Source: Paenibacillus solanacearum (GTDB taxonomy: Bacteria > Bacillota > Bacilli > Paenibacillales > NBRC-103111). From it: a DNA stretch of 64,000 nucleotides. The stretch lies in the NCBI RefSeq assembly GCF_910593845.1, contig NZ_CAJVAS010000006.1, positions 1 through 64,000 of the forward strand, written 5' to 3'. The notes under the pieces were generated by a model that saw only the letters and a list, made by a program, of their open reading frames with translations, ran no database searches and was not told where the DNA came from. This document shows positions 17,766-26,537 of the stretch, one piece after another (position 1 is the stretch's first letter; the number at the start of each line of letters is the position of its first letter). Made by a program: the position numbers and the translations under genes.

Positions 17766-18254
17766 ATGATGTTAAAGCAAAAGTTTGTGAAACAAGCGGT
17801 TACGGTAGGCTTGAGTTTGTCTCTTCTATTTACAGGAGCTATGGTCATTCATCCCGGAGCAGCCCAGGCCAAGTCGCAGGTGGATAAAATTATTGATACC
17901 GGCGATGACTTTATGGGGGTTCGTTATAAATTCGGTGCTCCGTCAGGATCGGACAAAGTATTTGATTGCTCCTCGTTTATGCAATATATTTTCAAAGAAC
18001 ACGGCGTTAAGCTTCCCCGCGAATCGAGAGATCAAGCGAAGAAAGGGAAACACGTATCCCGCAGCAATTTGAAAAAAGGCGATCTCGTCTTCTTCTCTAC
18101 CCGCAAATCGGGGAAAGGTAAAATCGGACATGTAGGCGTTTACATTGGGAACGGCAAAATTCTCCACACGTACGGCAAACCGGGCGTTACGATCTCCACC
18201 ATCAAATCCGGCTGGTGGGACGATCATTACATTACGGCAAGACGCGTATTGTAA
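17766..18254 (+). CDS. Secreted NlpC/P60 peptidoglycan endopeptidase
   Basis: A 162-residue protein with a Sec signal peptide (residues 1-36, ending AQAKS) and one NlpC/P60 domain. The catalytic Cys is in FDCSSFMQYIF (about residue 68), the His in IGHVGVYIGNG (about 119) and the third polar residue in LHTYG. It should cleave the gamma-D-Glu to diamino acid bond of stem peptides. There is no cell-wall binding repeat (LysM, SH3), so it is a minimal single-domain hydrolase like many Paenibacillus homologues. AGGAGG lies at 17755-17760. Confidence 0.9.
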   Translation: MMLKQKFVKQAVTVGLSLSLLFTGAMVIHPGAAQAKSQVDKIIDTGDDFMGVRYKFGAPSGSDKVFDCSSFMQYIFKEHGVKLPRESRDQAKKGKHVSRSNLKKGDLVFFSTRKSGKGKIGHVGVYIGNGKILHTYGKPGVTISTIKSGWWDDHYITARRVL

Positions 18255-18392
18255 TCCGGGCCAAACGGCCGGCAGCACTACAAAAATCCATAAAAGCTTC
18301 GAATGAACTACATTTATCCATAAGAAAGACAGACATACCGGCCAAACAGGAAATATGCCATTCATTGTGATAACGCTATCATGTTTATCGAG

Positions 18393-18446
18393 TAGCCAAA
18401 TTCGCCGAACAGATCATCGAATCGTTCAGCGGGGTTGGCTATTTTT
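18393..18446 (+). terminator. Probable intrinsic terminator
   Basis: TAGCCAA (18393-18399) pairs with TTGGCTA (18435-18441), an inner CGCCGAAC/GTTCAGCG stem has one mismatch, and five T follow. It lies 140 nt after the NlpC/P60 gene and 176 nt before the next binding-protein gene, so it could end the former or form part of the latter's leader. Confidence 0.6.
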
Positions 18447-18621
18447 CTCTTTGTCGTCAATAATGACAAATTAATCCAATGAATTGAGAAAATACTGCAT
18501 CTTTACATACTCTTTAAAATTTGCACTACAATTATCCATGTAATAATTCATTGTGTCCATATATGATGAAATAGAAGGCAACCTATACTCAATCATATAT
18601 AGCGAGGGGCAGAAGAGCAAA

Positions 18622-19917
18622 ATGAAGATGAAGACAGGCTTGATTTCGATGGCTATCGTTTCTGTAAGCGTTTTATCGGCGTGCGGCAACCAGCCCGCTC
18701 CCGGCGGCGCGCAAGGTTCTCCGGTCAGCGAAAAACCGCATGATCCGGTCGTTCTGAAGCTGTATCCGGGGCAAATGATCACGCCGGAAGATATGGCCAT
18801 GATGATTAACGAGCCGCTCCAGAAGAAATATCCGTATATTACGGTCGAAGTGATCGACCGGAGCAAAAATCCGCTGGACAACTATATTGCCATGGGGGAA
18901 CAGCTTGATCTGATCACGCAGTGGAACGGAAGCATGTCTCAAAACATGGATCTTGCCTTGTTCGAAGAGATTACGCCGCTGGCCCAGAAGCAAGGGCTCG
19001 ATATCGGGCGTTTTGATCCGCAGGCGATCGAGACGGTCAAAAATATTTCCAATGACGGCAAGCTGTACGGGCTGCCGTACAACGTACAGTTCAACGCGTT
19101 GTACTACAATAAGGACATCTTCGACAAGTTCGGGGTAGCGTACCCGAAAGACGGCATGACGTGGGAAGACACGATCGAGCTGTCGAAGAAGCTGTCCCGA
19201 ACCCAGGACGGGACGGCGTTCCGCGGCCTAGATCCCGAGAACGTCGCGCGGATGAGCTTTCCGTTATCTTTGAACATCGTTGACGCCAAAACGAGCAAGG
19301 CGCTGGTGAACAGCGAGCCGTACAAGCGGCTGTTCGAAATGACGAACAGTGTGTACTCAGTACCCGGCAACAAACCGTCCAAATGGAAGTACAGCACATA
19401 TGACGCATTCATGAAAGAACGAACTGTCGGCATGTTCGGAACGGTCAACTTGTTCCCGTATCTGGCGCAAGTTCCTGATTTCACGGGCTGGGATCTCGCT
19501 CAATACCCGAGCTACAAAGAGAAGCCGAACGTATACGGCATGTTTGATCTGCATATTATGGCCGTCAGCAAAACAAGCAAGTACAAAGAAGAAGCGGCGA
19601 AGGTGCTCGAAGTGTTGTTCTCCGACGACGTGCAAATGATCGCGACGAAGAAGACCGGCCGCGTATCCGCATTGAAGGATCCGAAGTTCCAGCAGGCATA
19701 CGGCGCGGACATGCCGCTGCTCAAAGGGAAAAACATTCAGAGCATCTTCAAGAGCAAGCCGGCGCCGGCTCCCCGCCTGTCGACCTATTATTCCAAAGCG
19801 AGCGGCATTATGACGACCAAGTTCCAGGATTACGCCGACGGGAAAAAAGACGTCAATACCGCGTTAAGGGAAGCGGAAGAAGAAATCAACAAGTATATCG
19901 AAGGGCAAAAGAAGTAA
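18622..19917 (+). CDS. Orphan family 1 sugar-binding lipoprotein B
   Basis: A 431-residue lipoprotein: signal peptide, lipobox LSAC, NALYYNKDIFDKFGVAYPKDGMTWEDTIEL (hinge region) and the shared C-terminal GKNIQSIFKSKPAP plus KKDVNTALREAEEEINKYIE. ATG 18622 is chosen because the Lys-rich n-region begins there; a GAGGGGC sequence lies about 13 nt upstream. As with its paralogues, no transporter subunits accompany it. Upstream DNA is AT-rich, but I cannot fix a promoter. Confidence 0.85.
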   Translation: MKMKTGLISMAIVSVSVLSACGNQPAPGGAQGSPVSEKPHDPVVLKLYPGQMITPEDMAMMINEPLQKKYPYITVEVIDRSKNPLDNYIAMGEQLDLITQWNGSMSQNMDLALFEEITPLAQKQGLDIGRFDPQAIETVKNISNDGKLYGLPYNVQFNALYYNKDIFDKFGVAYPKDGMTWEDTIELSKKLSRTQDGTAFRGLDPENVARMSFPLSLNIVDAKTSKALVNSEPYKRLFEMTNSVYSVPGNKPSKWKYSTYDAFMKERTVGMFGTVNLFPYLAQVPDFTGWDLAQYPSYKEKPNVYGMFDLHIMAVSKTSKYKEEAAKVLEVLFSDDVQMIATKKTGRVSALKDPKFQQAYGADMPLLKGKNIQSIFKSKPAPAPRLSTYYSKASGIMTTKFQDYADGKKDVNTALREAEEEINKYIEGQKK

Positions 19918-19983
19918 ACGGCTTGCCGTGCCGGCGTTTTGCCGCCAAAGCCTAGAGACAAGCGCAGCATGCGAATATCGTTT

Positions 19984-20030
19984 CACGACAACCGGATTTC
20001 CCGTACAGGCGGGAGGTCCGGTTGTTCGTG
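19984..20030 (+). terminator. Hairpin terminator after binding-protein gene B
   Basis: CACGACAACCGGA (19984-19996) pairs with TCCGGTTGTTCGTG (20017-20030) with one bulge, enclosing a CCCG/CGGG hairpin. Only three T follow, so termination may be partial. Confidence 0.6.
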
Positions 20031-20384
20031 TTTGTACGCAGTCGCGCGGCCGCTTGTCCCACAGCCCAACATTTTTTGCACCGACCACGATATGCATCAA
20101 GAAAACTTTAGCGAGTTGGATATTGCTTCAAATAAAAAGATCATGTACATTTAAATTAAAGTAGTCCAATAGACCTATTTTGATTCACGGGAAAATGACG
20201 AATCATGTCGAATGTCAACGAGTGTATTGAGTGTTTCGAACGTATATCTGTACGATATATTGGCGGAGAATAGTCATTTCCTGCGGGGTACTTGATGACC
20301 GTGAGATGGTAGTGCAACAGACCTATATCATTGTATAGCGTCGGTTTCTTACATCCAACGGTCTCCAGCGGTTGTTAAACGTAA
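20031..20384. other. Gap without a supported gene
   Basis: AT-rich non-coding DNA. The string AGACCTAT occurs twice (near 20172 and 20323), and an imperfect CGTATATCTGTACGATATA repeat lies around 20241-20260. Neither was matched to a known site. This is the upstream region of the chemoreceptor gene. Confidence 0.4.
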
Positions 20385-20392
20385 GCCGATAT
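20385..20392 (+). promoter_or_regulatory. Possible sigma-D -10 element
   Basis: GCCGATAT (20385-20392) equals the -10 consensus of the motility sigma factor (sigma-D/FliA), 57 nt before the chemoreceptor ATG. A matching TAAA -35 at the usual 14-16 nt spacing is absent, which weakens the call. Confidence 0.35.
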
Positions 20393-20448
20393 TGAGTGAA
20401 CCATTTGAAACATACTTGATCAGTACATCTGGGGGAGAAACAGAAAAG

Positions 20449-22179
20449 ATGAATATTTTCTCAAGAAAAACAAAATCATGGAATGAATATATGGGTTATG
20501 CCCGGTCAACGGATATTTTGCAAGTCGGTGATCGGGTCAAAGAGCGACTAGGTCTTATGGGGATCAACCAGGACCTGCTTATGCAAGTGAAAGAGGCAGC
20601 GCACGTTCTATATCCATACAAATCACAGATCGTGGACCAGTTCTACACCTCGATCACTTCTGTTGAGCATCTTCAAAAAATGATTGTTCAAAACTCCACT
20701 ATAGAGCGTCTAAGAAAGACAATGGAAACATACCTGGAACAGTTCCTGCAGGCAGAGGTCAATCAGGAGTACGTAATGACACGGATCATTGTCGGTCAGG
20801 TTCACAGTCGTATTCACCTGACGGCAGAACATTTTATCACGGCACATCATTTGCTCATTCAGATTATGACGTCTATTCTAATGGAAAAATTGCATCAGAC
20901 GCCGGATCGCATGATGAAGACGGTTCTCGCTGTACAGAAATTGGCGGCGTTCGATCAGCAGTTAATCGTGGAAGTGTATATGGAGGATACCTTTAAGTCT
21001 TTCTTGTTTGGCGTTTCCGATATGCTCAATCACATGACCCAGTTGGATACGACGCGGCAATTGATTAGAGAAATGGATAAGCAGATGGAGGAAACCCACA
21101 GCGTATCCGCGGCAACGGAGGAAATGAGCGCATCCATCCTGGAAGTAGCGAACTATGCAATCAAGGTGTCCGAAGGAACGGATGAAGCCGTTCTATCTGC
21201 CGAGCAAAGTAAGCGAGTGATTAACAAGGCTTTGAGCGATATCCAGCAGATGGGGCTCGTATACGATGAAGTGTTAGGACAAGTCAAACAGCTGAATCAG
21301 GAAATTGAGCATACGCGAGACGTGGTCAAGGTTATTAAGGAGATCGCAGATCAGATCAATCTGCTTGCCTTGAATGCAAGCATTGAAGCCGCCAGAGCCG
21401 GAGAAGAGGGAAGAGGCTTCTCGATCGTCGCTGCAGAGGTGCGTAAACTGGCCGAGCACACCAAGGAGCAAATTACTCAGATTGCCACGAATATGGCATC
21501 GTTACAAAAGGTATCGAACCAAGTTACGCAAGGTATTCAGGACACGGGGAAACTCGTCGAGGAGAGTGTGAGCGAGGCTCAATTTGCCGACACGGCACTA
21601 CAGGAGATCGTGTCCACGATTCAGAAGATCAACGGCGCTACCACGCAAATCGCAGCGATGGCCGAGGAGCAGACGGCTTCTGTTACAGATATTGCTTATC
21701 GAAACTCGATTATCTTTAATCATAGCACCGACGCTCAAGCGATGGCCAGACAAACAGCCAAAACGGTATTTGACCTTAGTAGACAAATGGAGGGCTACCG
21801 CAATACATTTTTCAACATTAACGTAAAATTGAATTTCAAAGATACGATTCGAGCGGCCAAGACCGACCATCTGCTTTGGAAATGGAAAATATATAACATG
21901 TTATTAGGGTTGGAGACGCTTAGTTCCGAGCAAGTGACCTCTCACCAAGTCTGTAGACTTGGGAAATGGTATTATGGGGAATTGCCGGATCGAGTAAAAA
22001 ATCAGTCTGCGTATAAAGCGCTTGAACAACCACATCATGAAGTCCACCATTTCGCCAAAATAGCTGTAGAAAAATATGAATCCGGCGATATCGCTGGCGC
22101 CCAGGAAGCTTTTAACCAACTGCAATCCGCATCCGATCGGGTTATAGATTTACTGGTCCAATTAGAAGCGGAATTATAA
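20449..22179 (+). CDS. Globin-coupled chemoreceptor with C-terminal CZB domain
   Basis: A 576-residue soluble receptor with three parts. Residues 20-185 form a protoglobin sensor of HemAT type; VHSRIHL holds the likely proximal heme ligand, His119. Residues 200-455 are a methyl-accepting signalling domain with the conserved hairpin tip EIADQINLLALNASIEAARAGE. Residues 465-576 match a chemoreceptor zinc-binding (CZB) domain: His473 in TDHLLWK, Cys502 in CRLGKWYYG, then His529/His533 in PHHEVHHFAK. No transmembrane segment is seen. It should sense O2 or another heme ligand and also zinc or hypochlorite-type signals, passing them to CheA. ATG 20449 has GGGGGAG upstream. B. subtilis HemAT ends after the signalling domain. 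Confidence 0.88.
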   Translation: MNIFSRKTKSWNEYMGYARSTDILQVGDRVKERLGLMGINQDLLMQVKEAAHVLYPYKSQIVDQFYTSITSVEHLQKMIVQNSTIERLRKTMETYLEQFLQAEVNQEYVMTRIIVGQVHSRIHLTAEHFITAHHLLIQIMTSILMEKLHQTPDRMMKTVLAVQKLAAFDQQLIVEVYMEDTFKSFLFGVSDMLNHMTQLDTTRQLIREMDKQMEETHSVSAATEEMSASILEVANYAIKVSEGTDEAVLSAEQSKRVINKALSDIQQMGLVYDEVLGQVKQLNQEIEHTRDVVKVIKEIADQINLLALNASIEAARAGEEGRGFSIVAAEVRKLAEHTKEQITQIATNMASLQKVSNQVTQGIQDTGKLVEESVSEAQFADTALQEIVSTIQKINGATTQIAAMAEEQTASVTDIAYRNSIIFNHSTDAQAMARQTAKTVFDLSRQMEGYRNTFFNINVKLNFKDTIRAAKTDHLLWKWKIYNMLLGLETLSSEQVTSHQVCRLGKWYYGELPDRVKNQSAYKALEQPHHEVHHFAKIAVEKYESGDIAGAQEAFNQLQSASDRVIDLLVQLEAEL

Positions 22180-22250
22180 GCTTGAGTCGCGGCGGTAAAT
22201 GGCGCATGATGGAGAGGTGACATTCATCTCACTTCATGGGAGGTTATCGG

Positions 22251-24002
22251 ATGGGCAGATTGGAAGTGGCGGAAGGGCAATTTCGCTTCGGCGGCCAGCC
22301 GATTCGGCTGATGTCCGGAGCGATGCATTATTTCCGGATCGTTCCCGAATACTGGCGCGACCGGCTGTTGAAGCTGAAGGCTTGCGGATTGAACACGGTG
22401 GAGACGTATATTGCCTGGAATGTGCACGAGCCGGCGGAGGGCCGGTTTCAGTTTCAGGGGATGGCGGATGTAGTCCGTTTCGTCGAAACGGCCGGCGAGC
22501 TTGGGCTGCATGTCATCGTCCGGCCGAGCCCTTATATATGTGCGGAGTGGGAATTCGGCGGACTGCCGGCGTGGCTGCTCGGCTACCCGGATTTGCGGCT
22601 GCGCTGCATGGACCCGCTGTTCCTGGAGAAGGTGGACGCCTATTACGACGTGCTCATCCCGCTGCTGAAGCCGCTGCTCAGCACATCCGGCGGGCCGATT
22701 ATCGCCGTGCAGATTGAGAACGAGTACGGCAGCTACGGCAACGACCGGGCGTACCTCGACTATTTGCGCCAGGGCTTGCTGACGCGAGGCATCGATGTGC
22801 CGCTGTTCACGTCGGACGGTCCGACCGATGCGATGCTGCAGGGCGGCACGCTGCCGGATGTGCTGGCGACCGTCAATTTCGGTTCCCGTCCGGAGGAGGC
22901 GTTCGCGAAGTTCCGCGAATATCGAAGCGCGGAGCCGCTAATGTGCATGGAGTTCTGGAACGGCTGGTTCGACCACTGGATGAAGCCGCATCATACAAGG
23001 CCAGCCGCAGAAGTGGCGGATGTGTTCGAGCGCATGCTGGAAGCGGGCGCTTCCGTGAATTTCTATATGTTCCACGGCGGGACGAATTTCGGCTTCTACA
23101 ACGGCGCTAATTATGGAGGCGTATACGAGCCGACCGTGACGAGCTACGACTACGACGCGCCGCTGTCGGAGTCCGGCGATGTCACGGACAAGTATATCGC
23201 CGTCCGCGAGCTGCTCCGGCGATACGGATACGCCAGCGGTGCCGAGCTGCCGGAGCCGCTGCCGAAGCGGAGCTACGGCACGGTTCGCCTGACGGAGCAT
23301 GCGGAGCTGTTCGCCAGCTTGCCGGTCCTGTCGTCGCCCGTCGAGCGGACATGCCCCGAGCCGATGGAGAAGCTCGGGCAAAGCTACGGCTTCATCGTCT
23401 ACTCGACGACGGTGTCCGGGCCGCGCCTGAGCGAATCGCTGCACTTGCAGGATGCGCATGACCGCGCCCTTGTGTTCCTCGACGGCGCTTACGTCGGGAC
23501 GGTCGAGCGCTGGGACCCGAAGCCGCTGAAGCTGGATGTCCCGGCGCAAGGGGCGCGGCTCGACATCGTCGTGGAAAATATGGGCCGTATCAATTACGGT
23601 CCGCGGCTCCGGGACTTCAAGGGCATTACCGAAGGCGTCCGGCTGAACAATCAATTTTTGTTCCACTGGACGATCCACCCGCTGCCGCTGGACAAGCTGG
23701 ACGGTTTGCAGTACCAGCCGTGCGAGAAGGGCCATATCCTGGCGGGACCCGCCTTTTACAGAGGGGAACTGGACGTGCAGGAGCCTGCCGATACGTTCAT
23801 CCGGCTGACCGGCTGGACGAAAGGGGTCGTTTGGGTGAACGGCTTCAATCTCGGCCGGTATTGGGAGCGGGGACCGCAGCGGACGCTGTATGTGCCGGGA
23901 CCGCTGCTGCGCCGGGGCGGCAACGAGATCGTCGTGTTCGAGCTGCACGGCGCGGAACGTCCGGAGATCACGCTGGAAGACCGGCCTGACTTGGGGGAAT
24001 AA
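22251..24002 (+). CDS. GH35 beta-galactosidase
   Basis: A 583-residue cytoplasmic enzyme (no signal peptide). The N-terminal TIM barrel opens with RFGGQPIRLMSGAMHYFR and NTVETYIAWNVHEP. The acid/base Glu is in QIENEYGSYG (about residue 160) and the nucleophile Glu in CMEFWNGWFDHW (about 234). Beta-sandwich domains follow (about 380-583), ending in GWTKGVVWVNGFNLGRYWERGPQ, a standard GH35 C-terminal block. It releases terminal beta-galactose from imported oligosaccharides. ATG 22251 is preferred over 22236 because GGGAGG (22238-22243) gives 7-nt spacing. A structured terminator follows. Confidence 0.9.
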   Translation: MGRLEVAEGQFRFGGQPIRLMSGAMHYFRIVPEYWRDRLLKLKACGLNTVETYIAWNVHEPAEGRFQFQGMADVVRFVETAGELGLHVIVRPSPYICAEWEFGGLPAWLLGYPDLRLRCMDPLFLEKVDAYYDVLIPLLKPLLSTSGGPIIAVQIENEYGSYGNDRAYLDYLRQGLLTRGIDVPLFTSDGPTDAMLQGGTLPDVLATVNFGSRPEEAFAKFREYRSAEPLMCMEFWNGWFDHWMKPHHTRPAAEVADVFERMLEAGASVNFYMFHGGTNFGFYNGANYGGVYEPTVTSYDYDAPLSESGDVTDKYIAVRELLRRYGYASGAELPEPLPKRSYGTVRLTEHAELFASLPVLSSPVERTCPEPMEKLGQSYGFIVYSTTVSGPRLSESLHLQDAHDRALVFLDGAYVGTVERWDPKPLKLDVPAQGARLDIVVENMGRINYGPRLRDFKGITEGVRLNNQFLFHWTIHPLPLDKLDGLQYQPCEKGHILAGPAFYRGELDVQEPADTFIRLTGWTKGVVWVNGFNLGRYWERGPQRTLYVPGPLLRRGGNEIVVFELHGAERPEITLEDRPDLGE

Positions 24003-24078
24003 GCGCATTTCCAACGCGCTTGGGATTTCGCGCGCGTTCGGTCTGGAATGAACGATGAAGGGAAGCCATCAATAGAAG

Positions 24079-24157
24079 CAGGCTTGCGCCGCGCTGCACT
24101 ACCCGCGGAAGGTTGGACAACAACCGGGGATACAGCTAACGCAAGCCTGTTTTTTTA
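24079..24157 (+). terminator. Branched terminator after the GH35 gene
   Basis: CAGGCTTGCG (24079-24088) pairs with CGCAAGCCTG (24140-24149) and eight T follow. The long loop holds two more hairpins, CCGCG/CGCGG and GGTTG/CAACC, so the RNA end would fold as a three-way junction. Confidence 0.7.
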
Positions 24158-24160
24158 CCA

Positions 24161-25459
24161 TTACTGGCTCTGCCTGAGATTAGCGCCGGTGGCGCCGAAA
24201 TCATCGAAGTCATGCAGGCTGAGGGTCGCGCCTAGCGAACGGAACGAACCGATGACGTCTTCATATCCCCGCTCGATATGCTGTACGCCGGCGATCGTCG
24301 TCGTGCCTTCCGCGCAAAGCCCGGCGAGAATGAGGCAAATGCCGGCCCGAATGTCCGAGGCGTGCACGAGCGCGCCCCGCAGCGGCTGGCCCCCTTTGAT
24401 GCAGGCTACGCCGGAGCGCACTTTAATATCCGCGCCCATCCGCATAAGCTGGTAAGCGTGGTTGAACCGGGCCGGGAACACGCGCTCGCCGATGATGCTT
24501 TTGCCCTGCGCTTGCGTCAGCAGTGCGGTCAGCGGCTGCTGCAGGTCGGTGGCGAAGCCCGGGTACATCGCTGTCCGCACTCGCGTCGCGCGCAGCTTGC
24601 CGGTGGCATGCGCGGTGATGGAATGGTCGCCTGTCTCAATGTCGAGGCCGATCTCGCGCAGCTTGGCAAGGCAGGAGGAGAGATGCTCCGGGATGACATC
24701 GTCGACCGTAACCGAGCCGCCGGCTACGCCCGCCGCCATCAGAAACGCGCCGGCGATCAGACGGTCCGGGATGACGGTATACGTGCAGCCGCGAAGCGCC
24801 GTGACGCCTTCGATGCGGACCGTATCGGTGCCCGCTCCGGCGATTTTGGCGCCCATCTGATTGAGCAGATTGGCGGTGTCCGTCACTTCGGGATCGCGCG
24901 CCGCGTTCCGCAGCACCGTCGTGCCTTTCGCCCGGACGGCGGCCAGCATGACATTGATCGTCGCGCCGCACGTGATCGTGTCGAAGTAGATGGCTGCGCC
25001 CTGCAGCTGCGCCGCTTCCACCGTGTAGTGGCGGTCGAAAAAGCGGAACGTCGCGCCCATCATTTGCAGCGCTTTAATATGCTGGTCCATCGGCCGATGG
25101 ACGAAATCGTCTCCGCCGGGATAACCGACGGAGATTTTACCGAATTTGGCCAGCAGCGAGCCGATAAAATAATAGGCGGTCCGAAACGAAGACGATTTCA
25201 CAGGCTCCAGCGCCGTGCTATGAATCGGACGCGGATCGACGTGCACCGCGCCAGCGGCATCGCGTTCGGCCTTGAGGCCGATGTCGCGGCCGATGTCGCT
25301 AATGGTTCTCAGGTCGGCAATATCGGGTATGCCGAGCAGCGTTACCGGCTCATCCGCCAAACACGCGGCGGCCAGCAGCGCGAGCGAGCTGTTCTTGGAG
25401 CCGGGGATGCTCACGCGGCCGTTCAGGGGAGAGGATCGTTCTACCTTAATCGCTTTCAT
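24161..25459 (-). CDS. murA: MurA-like UDP-GlcNAc enolpyruvyl transferase with Cys-to-Asp active site
   Basis: A 432-residue enzyme that would transfer enolpyruvate from PEP to UDP-GlcNAc, the first committed step of peptidoglycan synthesis. Lys22-Asn23 (PGSKNSS), Asp305 (GFATDLQ), Arg331 (FPARFNH) and the DIRAGICLILAG block (370-380) fall at the standard MurA positions. The catalytic Cys of the GGC.IG.RP loop is replaced: the loop reads GGDDFVHRP, with Asp117 at the Cys115 position. This substitution is known in naturally fosfomycin-insensitive MurA enzymes (mycobacteria, Chlamydia). It starts at ATG 25459, overlapping the DeoR gene by 14 nt. It is probably an extra paralogue besides the housekeeping MurA, which is not in this window. 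Confidence 0.85.
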   Translation of the reverse strand: MKAIKVERSSPLNGRVSIPGSKNSSLALLAAACLADEPVTLLGIPDIADLRTISDIGRDIGLKAERDAAGAVHVDPRPIHSTALEPVKSSSFRTAYYFIGSLLAKFGKISVGYPGGDDFVHRPMDQHIKALQMMGATFRFFDRHYTVEAAQLQGAAIYFDTITCGATINVMLAAVRAKGTTVLRNAARDPEVTDTANLLNQMGAKIAGAGTDTVRIEGVTALRGCTYTVIPDRLIAGAFLMAAGVAGGSVTVDDVIPEHLSSCLAKLREIGLDIETGDHSITAHATGKLRATRVRTAMYPGFATDLQQPLTALLTQAQGKSIIGERVFPARFNHAYQLMRMGADIKVRSGVACIKGGQPLRGALVHASDIRAGICLILAGLCAEGTTTIAGVQHIERGYEDVIGSFRSLGATLSLHDFDDFGATGANLRQSQ

Positions 25460-26258
25460 GGTCAGCTCCTTCGCTCGGATGCGCATCATCCGCAATAATC
25501 ACGTTCACGTTCAGACTTTCGAATTCGCGTATCGCTTTCTCCGACGCTCCCTGATCGGTAATCATCAGCCCGATCCGTTGAAGCGGGACGGACGTTGCGA
25601 ACATGGTCACGCCGAGCTTCTCATGCGGGGCAAGACAGATCGTGCGCCGCGACGCTTCGGCCACCGCGCGGGTGAAGGCTGCCCCTTCCGGCGTCGCCGT
25701 GCTGACGCCACTGGCGGAGATGCCGCCCCCGGTAATGAAGCCGATGTCAAAATGAAACTTCCCGATCATTTCGAAGGCGATCGTATCGGTAAGGTTGTCG
25801 GACGAAGCCCGCAGCTTGCCGCCGACAAGATAGGCTTCCACCCGCGGCCGATTTCGGATCGATTCCGCGATGGCGAGCGAATTCGTGACGACGGTGTACG
25901 GGATGTCGTCCGGCAAATATTTGAGCATGCCGTAATGAATGCCGGCCCCGCCTATAAAGACGGTATCGCCCTCCTGAATCCAGGAAGCGGCCAGCTTGGA
26001 TATGCCGTTCTGATGCGGGGCACCTCTCCCGTAACGGGTCGACGGGGGCTGAGCCAGTTTGCGTACTTGCGGCGGCGGGGCAAGCGGGATGGCGCCTCCG
26101 TACGTTTTTTGCAGCAGTCCTTGTTCTTCCATGATGGTCAAGTCACGGCGAATGGAATCGATCGACAGCCCGAACTTCGCGGCCAAATCTTTGGCCACAA
26201 CCCTGCGGTCCGTCTCCAGCAGCTCCAATATATATTGCCGGCGTTCCTCAGCAAGCAT
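25446..26258 (-). CDS. DeoR/GlpR family regulator
   Basis: A 270-residue repressor type. The N-terminal DeoR helix-turn-helix reads RRQYILELLETDRRVVAKDLAAKFGLSIDSIRRDL (about 6-40), followed by KTYGGAI. The sugar-phosphate-binding DeoRC domain (about 75-250) has GDTVFIGGAG, VVTNSLAIAE and GGKLRASSDNLTD. It is upstream of and overlaps the MurA gene, an unusual partner: DeoR proteins usually sense sugar phosphates, so the effector may be an amino-sugar phosphate (inference). Confidence 0.85.
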   Translation of the reverse strand: MLAEERRQYILELLETDRRVVAKDLAAKFGLSIDSIRRDLTIMEEQGLLQKTYGGAIPLAPPPQVRKLAQPPSTRYGRGAPHQNGISKLAASWIQEGDTVFIGGAGIHYGMLKYLPDDIPYTVVTNSLAIAESIRNRPRVEAYLVGGKLRASSDNLTDTIAFEMIGKFHFDIGFITGGGISASGVSTATPEGAAFTRAVAEASRRTICLAPHEKLGVTMFATSVPLQRIGLMITDQGASEKAIREFESLNVNVIIADDAHPSEGADHESD

Positions 26259-26537
26259 AGCAATCCTCCGGAATCGGAATCATCTTCCGTAATCTGCTAT
26301 TATCCTATTCCGTATTATTCATGATTGTCAATAAAATCATTCCGATTGTTTCATGGTTTTTAACGATTGCTGCAGAATACGGATAAACCAGAGCGTCTGT
26401 CCGGCTTGTTCATGGACAAGGCTTTACATTGTTTTTTGCCGTTTGGCAGGAAATGATTCTTCTTATAGTGAATGTATGTAAGGATTCCATATTTTGCATG
26501 TGCGAATAACGATACATTTGATCAAGGAGGACTTACG

